Made by a program: the position numbers and the translations under genes
Shown: positions 1 through 7,804 of the stretch, piece by piece
Numbering within the stretch: position 1 is the stretch's first letter
Layout of the letters: the number at the start of each line of letters is the position of its first letter
Notes under the pieces: generated by a model
What the model saw: only the letters and a program-made list of their open reading frames with translations
The model's database searches: none
What the model was told of the DNA's origin: nothing
NCBI RefSeq assembly: GCF_003288805.1
Contig: NZ_NHYK01000014.1
Coordinates: 1 to 45,445, forward strand
Length of the DNA stretch: 45,445 bases
Reading direction: 5' to 3'
Source of the DNA: Helicobacter sp. 10-6591
Lineage (GTDB): Bacteria > Campylobacterota > Campylobacteria > Campylobacterales > Helicobacteraceae

Positions 1-1
1 C

Positions 2-292
2 AAAAAATATGAGGAAGTTAGCAAACAAGAATCTTGTATGATCGTTGTTGGTGCGTCTTGGTGTCCGGATTGTCGTAGGATTGATCCTATCTTATCTGAG
101 CTTGGAAGGGAATTTGAGGGTCGGGCTCATATCTATAAAGTCTCTGCAGACTCTGAGATTAGAGAATCTTTAGGCATTCGGGCTATTCCTACGTTGATTG
201 CTTATAAGAATGGAAAAGAAGTTGGCGAGCGCTTGGTAGAACCAGATGCAAAGCTTCCTATACAAAATCTCTTGCAGCAGACTTTAGACTAA
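2..292 (+). CDS. thioredoxin-family protein, 3' part
   Basis: The reading frame is open to the left edge of the window, so the start of the gene is missing. The visible 96 residues include a thioredoxin active site, SWCPDC, near residue 21, and a later cis-proline segment, RAIPT, followed by the usual glycine-containing strand (YKNGKEVGE). This is a thioredoxin fold with two redox cysteines and a CPDC rather than the classical CGPC centre, so it may be a dedicated reductase or a thioredoxin-like protein of unknown partner. No signal peptide can be judged because the N-terminus is off the window. The gene ends 195 bases before the 3' end of the opposing lpxK gene. The fold is certain and the substrate is unknown. 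Confidence 0.8.
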   Translation, partial: KKYEEVSKQESCMIVVGASWCPDCRRIDPILSELGREFEGRAHIYKVSADSEIRESLGIRAIPTLIAYKNGKEVGERLVEPDAKLPIQNLLQQTLD

Positions 293-294
293 GC

Positions 295-313
295 TAAGAA
301 TCTCTCATTCTTA
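295..313. terminator. small hairpin between convergent genes
   Basis: A perfect 7-bp inverted repeat, TAAGAAT-ctctc-ATTCTTA, begins 2 bases after the thioredoxin-like stop codon. The stem is AT-rich and no clear T-run follows, so it would be at best a weak terminator. The rest of 314-462 shows no gene. Confidence 0.3.
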
Positions 314-462
314 ACACTTGGTACTTTCTTGATCCAAACTTATCTTTGACAAATTAATAAAACCTTTTAGAGCAGGCTTTGGCGAAATCTGTGTGCTAGT
401 TGGATTTATCGCTCTTTTTGGAATCATAATGCTTAGATGTGGTGGATTGCTTCTCTTGGTGG

Positions 463-504
463 AGTATGTTTGGCTGAGTATATTTGACTAAGTATGTTTG
501 GCTA
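463..504. repeat. three-unit 14-bp tandem repeat over the lpxK stop codon
   Basis: Three consecutive 14-base units, AGTATGTTTGGCTG, AGTATATTTGACTA and AGTATGTTTGGCTA, lie at 463-476, 477-490 and 491-504. The stop codon of lpxK (488-490, minus strand) sits in the middle unit. Because 14 is not a multiple of 3, a change in copy number would shift the last codons of lpxK. Confidence 0.7.
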
Positions 505-1393
505 TATAAGAATCTATACGCTCTAGTACTTCATCTTTTATCTTCAGTCTTAATCGCAATACACTTAGTTTAAAACCTAGGCCTTGGAGCTTGACTTCAT
601 CTTTTGGGGTTACAAGAAGGCTTGTGGCTTGGGTACGTCTTATCTCTTGAGCTAAAAACTCTTTGTCAAAGTCTGCATGGTCTCTTAGCAATATCTTGCC
701 TACTATAGATTCTGGAAGGAAGTCATCAAGTCTTGCAGGGTTGGCTATGGCTGTCAGAAGCAGCATAGCAGAAGTGGGGTTTTCTACAAATACTTCGCGC
801 ACATATTCTTGCTGCTCTTGTATGAGCAAATCTGCACTCTTGTATAAATAGGGCATCTCACGGTACATACCGCTGGGCAGGGTGAAGGGAAAATATGGCT
901 CAAGCTTGGGTTTGAGAATGAGATTGAGCTTCTGAAAGTTAAAGCGGAATCCATCGTCTAAGAAAATGCAGCTTGCGCCTAGACTGATGGCTTTATGCAC
1001 GGCTTCTAGGCGGTTTTTGGACACTATCACGCTTGCGTTTGGCAGACTTTTAGCAATCAAATAGGCTTCATCGCCAGCTTCTTGCTGTAAGCATAGAATC
1101 TCTCCGTGTAAGCTCACTACAACGAGTCCTTTGCTCTTGCGCTTGTAGCCTCTTGAGATGATGAAAGCCTTCTGGTATCTGCTTGCGACTTCGATGATAA
1201 AGGGCGTCTTGCCTGTGCCGCCAAGTATGAGGTTACCAACGCTTATGATAGGTATGCTAAATATGTGGTGAGGCGATAGCTTCCTGCGCAGTGTAGCACT
1301 TAAGGCATAGAGTACAGAGAGTGGCAAAAGCAGTATGCTTAAAAGCTTTTGCCAAAAAGATGGGTTGTAGAAATAAGAATCTATAAAGCGCAT
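488..1393 (-). CDS. lpxK: tetraacyldisaccharide 4'-kinase LpxK
   Basis: LpxK phosphorylates the 4' position of the lipid A disaccharide at the inner face of the inner membrane. The 301-residue protein has a hydrophobic N-terminal helix (about residues 16-33) that would anchor it in the membrane, and then the family's modified P-loop, GGTGKT, at residues 58-63. A conserved LDDGF segment and the SRGYK motif after the P-loop are also visible. The length fits the family. The ATG at 1393 starts a typical MRFID leader. The gene lies 7 bases downstream of bcp on the same strand and is probably cotranscribed with it. Its extreme C-terminus lies in a 14-bp tandem repeat. Confidence 0.93.
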   Translation of the reverse strand: MRFIDSYFYNPSFWQKLLSILLLPLSVLYALSATLRRKLSPHHIFSIPIISVGNLILGGTGKTPFIIEVASRYQKAFIISRGYKRKSKGLVVVSLHGEILCLQQEAGDEAYLIAKSLPNASVIVSKNRLEAVHKAISLGASCIFLDDGFRFNFQKLNLILKPKLEPYFPFTLPSGMYREMPYLYKSADLLIQEQQEYVREVFVENPTSAMLLLTAIANPARLDDFLPESIVGKILLRDHADFDKEFLAQEIRRTQATSLLVTPKDEVKLQGLGFKLSVLRLRLKIKDEVLERIDSYIAKHT

Positions 1394-1400
1394 TGTCTCT

Positions 1401-1904
1401 CTAAACTTTGGATTTGGCTTGGGCTTGGGCTTGGCTTGTTTTTGCCCGTAAGTCTTGTAGCACCTTTTGGGCGTGGTCTTTGGCTTTGACGTTGTAGTAA
1501 GTCTTGGCTATCTTGGCATTTGCATCGATGAGAAAGCTTGAGCGTTTGATTCCCATTACTTCTTTGCCATACAGAAGCTTCTTGCCATATGCGCCATAGC
1601 TTGTGGCGATTTTCTTATCAGGGTCGCTTAGCAGAGTGATTGAAAGATCTTGCTTGCAGATAAAGCTTTTGTGGCTTTTGGGAGTATCGGGGCTGATACC
1701 TAAGATGACACAGCCTAGAGCTTCAAAGTCCTCTTTGAGTAAGCTGAAGTCTTTGGCTTGGATTGTGCAGCCTGGCGTATTGTCTTTAGGGTAGAAGTAC
1801 AAAAGAATGGTTTTTCCTAAAAAATCATTGAGGCTTATTTCTATCCCATCGCAGTTTGGCGCAGAAAAGTTTGGCGCAATATCGCCTATTTGTAGCTCGT
1901 GCAT
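1401..1904 (-). CDS. bcp: peroxiredoxin of the Bcp/PrxQ family
   Basis: This is a cytoplasmic thiol peroxidase that reduces hydrogen peroxide and organic peroxides. The 167-residue sequence shows the family motif YPKDNTPGCT with the peroxidatic cysteine at residue 46. The position five residues later, where many Bcp proteins carry the resolving cysteine, is a lysine (GCTIQAK). The protein is therefore either a 1-Cys enzyme or resolves through another cysteine such as the one in SFICK. From memory, the H. pylori Bcp has the same arrangement. The start at 1904 is supported by a strong AAGGAGAG ribosome site. The C-terminus is a run of Gln/Ala/Lys residues not needed for the fold. It forms an apparent operon with lpxK. 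Confidence 0.92.
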   Translation of the reverse strand: MHELQIGDIAPNFSAPNCDGIEISLNDFLGKTILLYFYPKDNTPGCTIQAKDFSLLKEDFEALGCVILGISPDTPKSHKSFICKQDLSITLLSDPDKKIATSYGAYGKKLLYGKEVMGIKRSSFLIDANAKIAKTYYNVKAKDHAQKVLQDLRAKTSQAQAQAKSKV

Positions 1905-1917
1905 ATTCTCTCCTTAT

Positions 1918-1947
1918 GTTTATTCTTTTCTTGTTTATTCTTTTCTC
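1918..1947. repeat. 15-bp direct repeat in the bcp leader
   Basis: GTTTATTCTTTTCTT occurs twice back to back (1918-1932 and 1933-1947, the last base differing) just upstream of the bcp start on the minus strand and next to the G9 tract. It lies in the shared region between the divergent bcp gene and the outer-membrane protein gene. Confidence 0.7.
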
Positions 1948-1950
1948 TTA

Positions 1951-1959
1951 GGGGGGGGG
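1951..1959. repeat. G9 homopolymer, candidate phase-variation tract
   Basis: Nine consecutive G bases lie between divergent genes. The tract ends 27 bases upstream of a perfect TATAAT box at 1987-1992, so it sits just beyond the expected -35 position for the outer-membrane protein gene. On the other strand it is a C9 in the region upstream of bcp. Homopolymer length changes near promoters are a known way of varying expression of surface proteins in Helicobacter. Confidence 0.75.
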
Positions 1960-1986
1960 TTAAGAATTAAGCAAAATTATACAGTG

Positions 1987-1992
1987 TATAAT
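1987..1992 (+). promoter_or_regulatory. -10 box for the putative outer-membrane protein gene
   Basis: A perfect TATAAT lies 24 bases upstream of the first ATG. No good -35 hexamer is seen (the spot holds an AT-rich sequence), as is usual for the housekeeping sigma factor in this group. The G9 tract lies directly upstream. Confidence 0.6.
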
Positions 1993-2016
1993 TCTGTCCC
2001 CTGCTTAGTTTATAAG

Positions 2017-2742
2017 ATGATGATGGTTTGTATGCGCCTAAAATTCTGCTTGTTACTTCTTGCGTGTTTTGTAGATTTGAGCTTGTATGCAGATACTCTA
2101 AACTCCAACCTTCCACTTGAAAAAATCGCTCCAGAGTTTTTACAAGAAAGATTTATCGATAAACGCTCATACACACAAATGGAATTACAAAATCCTAGTA
2201 CCCATGAAGTAGCAGAACATAAAGAATCCAGATTTGGCATAACAACTAGAGGCAGTGTTAATAGCGGGTATTCTGAACTTGAACTCAACCAAAATAGTTT
2301 CCAAGAAAATGAGATCGAAGCGGCACTTTGGCGTGCTGGGGTGGGATACAATGTGTATTATGAATTCCGGCCTTTTACGCATACGACTATCAATCTCTTT
2401 TTTGGCACAAGTATTGAGATCACGCAATATCGTACAGGCGGAAAAAAGAAGCCATACAATGATGGAATCTACCATGCAGAAAATGCATATGATTGGGGGG
2501 ACTGGCTTTTTTATGGAAATAGGGTGAATAATATCGGGGTGGCAATCACGCTCTATAAGCAGCACAAGATATATCTGATATTAAGACAGGCGTTTTTGGA
2601 TAATTTTGATTTCTCATACCTTGGCTTGTCTTTGGGTAGTAATTTCTTGACAAACTCGCGCATTATGCAAGAGGGAATTGGCGCTGGGATTGCTGCGTTT
2701 AATAACACACAAATCCTTCTGAACTACACACTTGATTTTTAG
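2017..2742 (+). CDS. putative outer-membrane beta-barrel protein
   Basis: I do not recognise a named family. Three ATG codons in a row (2017, 2020, 2023) are followed by another at 2032. From 2032 a classic signal peptide is read: a basic MRLK, a hydrophobic core and an LYA cleavage site. The mature part, about 215 residues, is rich in alternating aromatic and polar strands (for example YNVYYEFRP, GVAITLY, YLILRQAF) and ends in phenylalanine (NYTLDF), the usual last residue of outer-membrane barrels. An open frame continues upstream through the G9 tract to 1807, but it overlaps bcp antisense and lies upstream of the TATAAT, so the start was placed at 2017 (or 2032). Its 3' end overlaps the next, convergent gene by 4 bases. 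Confidence 0.65.
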   Translation: MMMVCMRLKFCLLLLACFVDLSLYADTLNSNLPLEKIAPEFLQERFIDKRSYTQMELQNPSTHEVAEHKESRFGITTRGSVNSGYSELELNQNSFQENEIEAALWRAGVGYNVYYEFRPFTHTTINLFFGTSIEITQYRTGGKKKPYNDGIYHAENAYDWGDWLFYGNRVNNIGVAITLYKQHKIYLILRQAFLDNFDFSYLGLSLGSNFLTNSRIMQEGIGAGIAAFNNTQILLNYTLDF

Positions 2743-3212
2743 GTGATGTATTTTTCCTGAAAACTCAAGATTCTCCGGCCTCTGGGATCTAGCATGTATT
2801 CTTTGTCGTATTTTTCTTGTAGGAGGGATTGGAATACTTTGAGTAAATGCAAAAATTGCGGTGCGCTATACATATCGATAATCACACCATAAAGCTGCAT
2901 ATCTTGCATGAGTATATCAACCACTCTGGCTCTGTCTTGCAAATAAAGTTTTTCGTCTTGCCGGAATTCTTGCATGCGTAAAAGGATTCTGTCCATTATT
3001 CTTGGGATGCTGTAGGTACTTGGCTTCAAAAACTCCTCTAGCACTTTCTTGCAGTGTGCAAACAGAAAATCTTGGTGTAATTTATCAGCATAGATAATGC
3101 AAGGCAAAATGGCTATAAGCCTGTCAATATTTGCACCAAGAGATCGTGTCTCCCATCTGATGAGAAATCTTTCTAAAAAGCTGAAGTTTGCAGACAAAAG
3201 TGCTGTATTCAT
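2739..3212 (-). CDS. conserved hypothetical protein next to peptide permeases
   Basis: This 157-residue protein belongs to no family I recognise. It is predicted to be alpha-helical and soluble, with many leucines, several basic patches and no signal peptide. It follows the yejE-type permease gene by 18 bases on the same strand and its 3' end touches the convergent outer-membrane protein gene. It has no Walker motifs, so it is not the missing ATPase of the transporter. The position suggests cotranscription with the permeases but gives no function. Confidence 0.6.
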   Translation of the reverse strand: MNTALLSANFSFLERFLIRWETRSLGANIDRLIAILPCIIYADKLHQDFLFAHCKKVLEEFLKPSTYSIPRIMDRILLRMQEFRQDEKLYLQDRARVVDILMQDMQLYGVIIDMYSAPQFLHLLKVFQSLLQEKYDKEYMLDPRGRRILSFQEKYIT

Positions 3213-3230
3213 CGCATCAACCCCTGATAG

Positions 3231-4244
3231 CTAGATTTTGTGTCTTGGATCAAGAACATCTCTTATCCCCTCCCCTATGAAAACTAAGACTGAAAGCAAT
3301 ACAGAAAGCACTACAAATGCGGTGATTCCAAGATGTGGGGAGGTGAGGTTGTTCTTACCTTGTAAAAGCAGCTCGCCTAAACTCGCGCTTGTGCTATCCA
3401 TGCCAAAACCCAGAAAATCAAGACTGCCAAGCATGACAATCCCACCCGCCATAATAAATGGAATGTAGGTAATCGTAGCAACCATAGCATTTGGCAAGAT
3501 ATGTTTATAGATAATGCGCCAAGAGCTAAGAGCAAACACCTTGGCGGCCTTTATATACTCCAGATTGCGTGCTTTTAAAAACTCTGCTCGCACCACACTT
3601 GCAAGACTGATCCACGAAAAAGCAAGGACGATTAAGAGAATCCACCAAAAACTAGGATTTAGGGTATTTGAGACAATGATGATGACAAAAAGGATAGGAA
3701 TAGAATTCCACACTTCTATAACCCTCTGCCCTAAGAGGTCGATATTGCCAGCATAATAGCCCTGCAATGCTCCTATCAAGACGCCAACAATCACGCTAAA
3801 AAATGTGATAGCTATCCCAAAAGCGATAGATATGCGCATGCCATGAAGCACTCTAGCACTTACATCGCGTCCCTTATCATCAGTGCCAAGCCAATGCTTA
3901 GAATCTGGGGATGTCGGGAAGGGCTCACTCAAATCAAACACAATAGTGTCATAGCTATAAGGAATGAGCGCGCTTACTACCACACAGTCTTTTAAAAGCA
4001 CATCTTTGACATAGGGATCAAGATAGTTTGTAAAACTTTCAAAATCCCCGCCAAACTCGCGTTCTGGATAATCAAAAAGTAGAGGAAAATAGCTCTTGTG
4101 CGCACAAGAAACAAACAGGGGCTTGTCATTAGCCAAAAATGGCGCAAGCAAGCTCAAGATACAAAACAAGCCAAAGATAATAAGTGATACAAAGGCTCTT
4201 TTGTTGGCCTTGAATTTGTGCCATTTATTCGCCGGATTCATCAC
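3231..4244 (-). CDS. peptide ABC transporter permease, YejE/OppC type
   Basis: This is an inner-membrane permease subunit of a dipeptide/oligopeptide-type importer. The 337-residue protein has an N-terminal membrane helix (about 18-38), a long periplasmic loop of some 90 residues, the HWLGTDDKGRDV motif found in OppC/DppC/YejE proteins, and then five more helices. The EAA-type loop that docks the ATPase is visible as EYIKAAKVFALSSWRIIYKHILPN (split here: EYIKAAKVFAL, then the IIYKHILPN part). The long first loop is closer to YejE than to DppC. The gene overlaps yejB by 4 bases (ATGA), so they are translationally coupled. Neither a substrate-binding protein nor an ATPase gene is nearby. Confidence 0.85.
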   Translation of the reverse strand: MMNPANKWHKFKANKRAFVSLIIFGLFCILSLLAPFLANDKPLFVSCAHKSYFPLLFDYPEREFGGDFESFTNYLDPYVKDVLLKDCVVVSALIPYSYDTIVFDLSEPFPTSPDSKHWLGTDDKGRDVSARVLHGMRISIAFGIAITFFSVIVGVLIGALQGYYAGNIDLLGQRVIEVWNSIPILFVIIIVSNTLNPSFWWILLIVLAFSWISLASVVRAEFLKARNLEYIKAAKVFALSSWRIIYKHILPNAMVATITYIPFIMAGGIVMLGSLDFLGFGMDSTSASLGELLLQGKNNLTSPHLGITAFVVLSVLLSVLVFIGEGIRDVLDPRHKI

Positions 4245-5287
4245 TGCTTCTCAAAATCAATTCTTGGGTCTATAAGCACATAGAATACATCGCTGATTAT
4301 TCCCACTACAAGCCCAAGGAATGTGAAAATATAGAGGGTTGCAAAGATTATGGGATAGTCGCGATTTAGCACACTCTCATAACCTAAAAGCCCAAGTCCA
4401 TCGAGGCTAAAGATAATCTCAATAAGCAAGCTACCGCTAAAAAACATTCCTACAAATACCATCGGGAATCCACTCACAATCAAAAGCATGGCATTCCTGA
4501 AAATATGCTTGTATAAAATCCTATCTTCGCTTGCACCTTTTGCGCGAGCGGTTTGGACATAGGTTTTATTGATTTCTTCTAAAAAGCAGTTTTTTGAAAG
4601 CATACTAAGAGTGGCAAACCCCCCTAACGACAAGCAGGTAACAGGCAAGCACAAATGCCAAAGATAATCTTTGCTCTTTTCTAAAAAATCCATTTGTGCG
4701 AAGTTTTCGCTCACCAAGCCACGCAATGGAAAAATATCAAGATAACTCCCCCCAGCAAAAAGCACGATAAACAGAATCGCAAAGACAAAAGCGGGGATAG
4801 CATAGACTAAGACGATGAGAAAACTTGTGGCAATATCAAAAGTACTGCCGTATTTCTTGGCTTTGTAGATGCCTAAGGGAATGCTTACCAGATAGATAAT
4901 AAGCGTACTAAAAACGCCCAAACTTACACTTACAGGAAGTTTCTCAAAGATGATATTTACCACGCTCTCTTGCCTATAAAAACTCTCTCCAAACTCAAAG
5001 CACAAATAATTTTTGACCATACTCAAAAACCGATCGCCTAGGGGCTTATCAAATCCATAGAGTTGCTCTATCTTTGCTATGAGTTCTGAATCTAGGCCAA
5101 TGGATCCTTTGTAAAAGCTTTTTTGGGCAATGCTGGATTCTGTAGGTTTGTCGAGATTTTCAAGTTTGGCTATTGTGCGCTCTATAGGTCCGCCGGGGGA
5201 GAGTTGTATAAGCAAAAAATTGAGTACCAAAATAAGAAAGAGTGTGGGTACAAGCAAGGCTAGACGTTTGCAGATATAGACAAACAC
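4241..5287 (-). CDS. peptide ABC transporter permease, YejB/OppB type
   Basis: This is the partner permease of the YejE-type protein. It has 348 residues with an N-terminal helix (about 8-30) followed by the SPGGPIE segment and the GLDSELIAKIEQLYGFDKP region (a long loop between helices 1 and 2 typical of YejB). Five further helices follow, with an EAA loop (QTARAKGASEDRILYKHI part) and a C-terminal LIDPRIDF motif common to this family. The substrate is inferred to be oligopeptides and could be microcin-like peptides, as for YejABEF. The gene starts 5 bases after the topA stop codon, so topA-yejB-yejE and the following hypothetical gene may form one transcription unit. Confidence 0.85.
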   Translation of the reverse strand: MFVYICKRLALLVPTLFLILVLNFLLIQLSPGGPIERTIAKLENLDKPTESSIAQKSFYKGSIGLDSELIAKIEQLYGFDKPLGDRFLSMVKNYLCFEFGESFYRQESVVNIIFEKLPVSVSLGVFSTLIIYLVSIPLGIYKAKKYGSTFDIATSFLIVLVYAIPAFVFAILFIVLFAGGSYLDIFPLRGLVSENFAQMDFLEKSKDYLWHLCLPVTCLSLGGFATLSMLSKNCFLEEINKTYVQTARAKGASEDRILYKHIFRNAMLLIVSGFPMVFVGMFFSGSLLIEIIFSLDGLGLLGYESVLNRDYPIIFATLYIFTFLGLVVGIISDVFYVLIDPRIDFEKQ

Positions 5288-5292
5288 GTATT

Positions 5293-7542
5293 TTATTCTT
5301 TGTGGGCTGGGATTTTATTTTTGCATTTGAGACATTCATAGATTTCTTGGGTGCGATATTCTCGCTCACACATCACACCGCCGCATTTCTCACATCTTTC
5401 TTCGATTAATGGGTATTTTGAGATAAAGGTGCATTTGGGGTAGTTTGCACAGCCATAGAATGCACCGCGCTTGGAAAAGCGCTTGAGTACATCGCCACCA
5501 CATTCTGGACAGGGGATTGCTAGTTTTTGAATCTCTTTTGTTTTGAGTGGTTTTGTATTTTTGCATTCTGGATAGCCACTGCAAGCTACAAACTCGCCAA
5601 ATTTGGCGAATTTTTTCACCATGTCTTTTCCGCATTTCTCGCAAATCTCGCCTGTAGGCTCAGATTTCTGATTGGTAGGCTTGACATATTTGCACTTAGG
5701 ATAGCCACTGCAAGCTACAAACTCGCCAAATTTGCCATGACGCAAGACAAGATCTCTATTACACTTAGGACATAGCTCGCCTGTTGGAAGTGCGACTTGC
5801 TTCTGCGAGATGATGTTTTGCTTGCCTTCCTCGATCTTTTTCATAAATGGCTCATAAAACTCCCATAAGACATTGTTCCAATCACTTTTTTCTTGCGCTA
5901 TGGAATCGAGTTTATCCTCTAGTGAAGCAGAGAATGAGGCTTCTACGATTTCATGGAATGAAGTTTCAAGCATTGTGATGACCTTGAAGGCACTTTCTTG
6001 AGGAATGAGGGATTTTTTCTCACTTATAAGATAGCTGCGATTAAGCAGTAGTGCTATTGTGGGCGCATAGGTGCTTGGCCTACCTATACCAAGAGATTCG
6101 AGATGTTTGATCAGGCTTGCTTCAGAATAACGAGCTGGCGGCTCTGTATGCTTCTTAGCACTATTGATTGTGGCTACTTGCACCTGCTCCTTGACCTCAA
6201 ACTTTGGCAAAAGCTCATCTTTATCCTCTACTCCTAAGATTTTATAGAATCCATCAAAGACAAGACATCTGCCATTTGCCTTAAAAGCTGAGCTTTGGGA
6301 GTCTTTGGAATCTGATTCAAAAATAATATTTTGGAGTTCAAACTCCGCATCAGTGCTTTGTGATGCAAGAAATCTATTATAAATGAGTGTGTAGAGCTTG
6401 ATCTCCTCTGGTTTGAGATAGGACTTAGCAATTTGTGGAGTAAAAGAGAGATTTGTAGGACGGATAGCCTCGTGTGCTTCTTGTGCGCCTTTGGACTTAC
6501 TTGCATAGGTCTTTGGCTTTGCTGGGACATAAGCTTTGCCATATGTGGATTCTAAAAGTTCGCGTGCTGCAAAGCTTGCTTCTTTGGCAATATTGAGGCT
6601 GTCAGTTCTCATATAGGTGATTACACCCATGATTCCATCATGCGTCTGCACTCCTTCGTATAACTTCTGTGCAATACTCATAGTCCTTGTAGGCGTGAAT
6701 CCTAACTGGCTGGAGGCGGCTTGCTGGAGTGTGGAGGTCATAAATGGCGGAGGAGTTGGTGTTTTTTTGGTCTTTGTGTTGATTTCTTTGACAAAATAAC
6801 TTTGGCTTGCTAGCTCTTTGGTCATCTGCTTGACGAGATTCTCATCTTGGAGCGAGAGTTTCTCTAAAGGCTTACCTTGATAGCTTACAAGCTCAGCTTC
6901 TATGTTCTCGTGGCTCTCGTGGCTCTCGTGGCTCTCGTGGGATTTGCCCTCAAAAGTCGCATTGATAAGAAAGTAGGTTATGCTCTTAAAAGCTTGGATT
7001 TCTCTTTCTCTATCGATGATTAGCTTTAAAGCAGCACTTTGCACACGCCCTGCACTTAAGCCACGTGCTATTTTTGAAGATATAAGATTGCTTAGCTTAA
7101 AGCCTACGATTCTATCAAGCAGCCTCCTTGCTTGCTGTGCATTGACTTTATTCATATCAATAATTCGTGGATTTTTGAGGGCATTTTCTATGGCATTTTT
7201 TGTGATCTCATGGAAGACGATGCGTGGGAATCTGTCATAAGGGAGATCGAGAGTTTGGGTGATGTGGTAGCCTATGGCCTCACCTTCTCTGTCCTCATCG
7301 GTGGCGATATAAGTGGTTTTGGCTTTTTTGGCGAGCTTTTTTATCTCTGAGACGATTTGTTTATGGTCTTTATCAATCGTATAGGTTGGTTTGAATTGCT
7401 GGTCTTGTATGGTAATACCAAGGGTGTATTTGGGTAAATCGCGGATATGCCCTTTTGAAGCGATGACTTCATAATCTTTACCAAGAAAATTTTTAATAGT
7501 GCGCGCTTTGGCCGGGGATTCTACAATGATAAGGTTTTTCAT
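5293..7542 (-). CDS. topA: DNA topoisomerase I
   Basis: TopA is a type IA topoisomerase that relaxes negative supercoils. The 749-residue protein has the Toprim domain with IVESPAKA at residues 6-13 and the acidic TDEDREGE at 81-88. The catalytic tyrosine is Y310 in ITYMRTDS. The C-terminus carries four zinc-binding cysteine clusters (CPKC, CEKC, CPEC, CEKC, each paired with a second Cys pair). A strikingly regular stretch, four copies of Ser-His-Glu at residues 201-212, is encoded by a 9-bp tandem repeat. It is divergent from flaB, as in H. pylori. A probable promoter lies at 7582-7590. Confidence 0.96.
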   Translation of the reverse strand: MKNLIIVESPAKARTIKNFLGKDYEVIASKGHIRDLPKYTLGITIQDQQFKPTYTIDKDHKQIVSEIKKLAKKAKTTYIATDEDREGEAIGYHITQTLDLPYDRFPRIVFHEITKNAIENALKNPRIIDMNKVNAQQARRLLDRIVGFKLSNLISSKIARGLSAGRVQSAALKLIIDREREIQAFKSITYFLINATFEGKSHESHESHESHENIEAELVSYQGKPLEKLSLQDENLVKQMTKELASQSYFVKEINTKTKKTPTPPPFMTSTLQQAASSQLGFTPTRTMSIAQKLYEGVQTHDGIMGVITYMRTDSLNIAKEASFAARELLESTYGKAYVPAKPKTYASKSKGAQEAHEAIRPTNLSFTPQIAKSYLKPEEIKLYTLIYNRFLASQSTDAEFELQNIIFESDSKDSQSSAFKANGRCLVFDGFYKILGVEDKDELLPKFEVKEQVQVATINSAKKHTEPPARYSEASLIKHLESLGIGRPSTYAPTIALLLNRSYLISEKKSLIPQESAFKVITMLETSFHEIVEASFSASLEDKLDSIAQEKSDWNNVLWEFYEPFMKKIEEGKQNIISQKQVALPTGELCPKCNRDLVLRHGKFGEFVACSGYPKCKYVKPTNQKSEPTGEICEKCGKDMVKKFAKFGEFVACSGYPECKNTKPLKTKEIQKLAIPCPECGGDVLKRFSKRGAFYGCANYPKCTFISKYPLIEERCEKCGGVMCEREYRTQEIYECLKCKNKIPAHKE
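6907..6942. repeat. four-copy 9-bp repeat inside topA
   Basis: A unit reading CTCGTGGCT on the plus strand repeats four times in frame with topA and encodes four Ser-His-Glu triplets on the minus strand. Copy-number change would keep the frame and only lengthen or shorten a charged loop in the topoisomerase. Confidence 0.85.
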
Positions 7543-7581
7543 GGGGTTTCACTCTAAGACTAGGATTTGCTTTGTGGCTTC

Positions 7582-7590
7582 ATTCTAGCA
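7582..7590 (-). promoter_or_regulatory. extended -10 promoter for topA
   Basis: On the minus strand the sequence TGCTAGAAT is a TGn-extended -10 element, about 40 bases upstream of the topA ATG. No clear -35 hexamer is seen. Confidence 0.45.
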
Positions 7591-7746
7591 CAGAAAATAA
7601 CGACTTTCAACGACTCCAAAGCTCTAACTAAAGCGCATAAACTTGCATAGGACAATCTTAATCTGTGGTGTTTCTTCGAAATTGTCTCTGCTCTAGTCCT
7701 TAACTTATTGGCATTATCTTTGTGGCATTATCCTGCACTTTTTTTG

Positions 7747-7762
7747 TGGAATGTCTTTTGCT
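7747..7762 (+). promoter_or_regulatory. sigma-54 (RpoN) promoter of flaB
   Basis: TGGAATGTCTTTTGCT has the invariant GG (7748-7749) and GC (7760-7761) separated by exactly 10 bases, which is the -24/-12 architecture. Transcription would start near 7773 and give a leader of about 32 bases before the flaB ATG at 7805. H. pylori flaB is known to be RpoN-dependent, so the match is biologically expected. Confidence 0.85.
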
Positions 7763-7804
7763 TTAAAAGCCCCAAAGCAACAAAAACTTGGCAAAGGATA
7801 TTTC

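Noticed and set aside
1807-2016. Upstream extension of the outer-membrane protein gene through the G9 tract (in-frame translational switch)
   Set aside because: The extension is antisense to bcp, has no ribosome site, lies upstream of the TATAAT, and would bury the signal peptide in the protein.
7751-7804. ATG at 7751 as the flaB start
   Set aside because: It lies within the sigma-54 promoter and would be upstream of the transcription start; the product would lose the conserved flagellin N-terminus.
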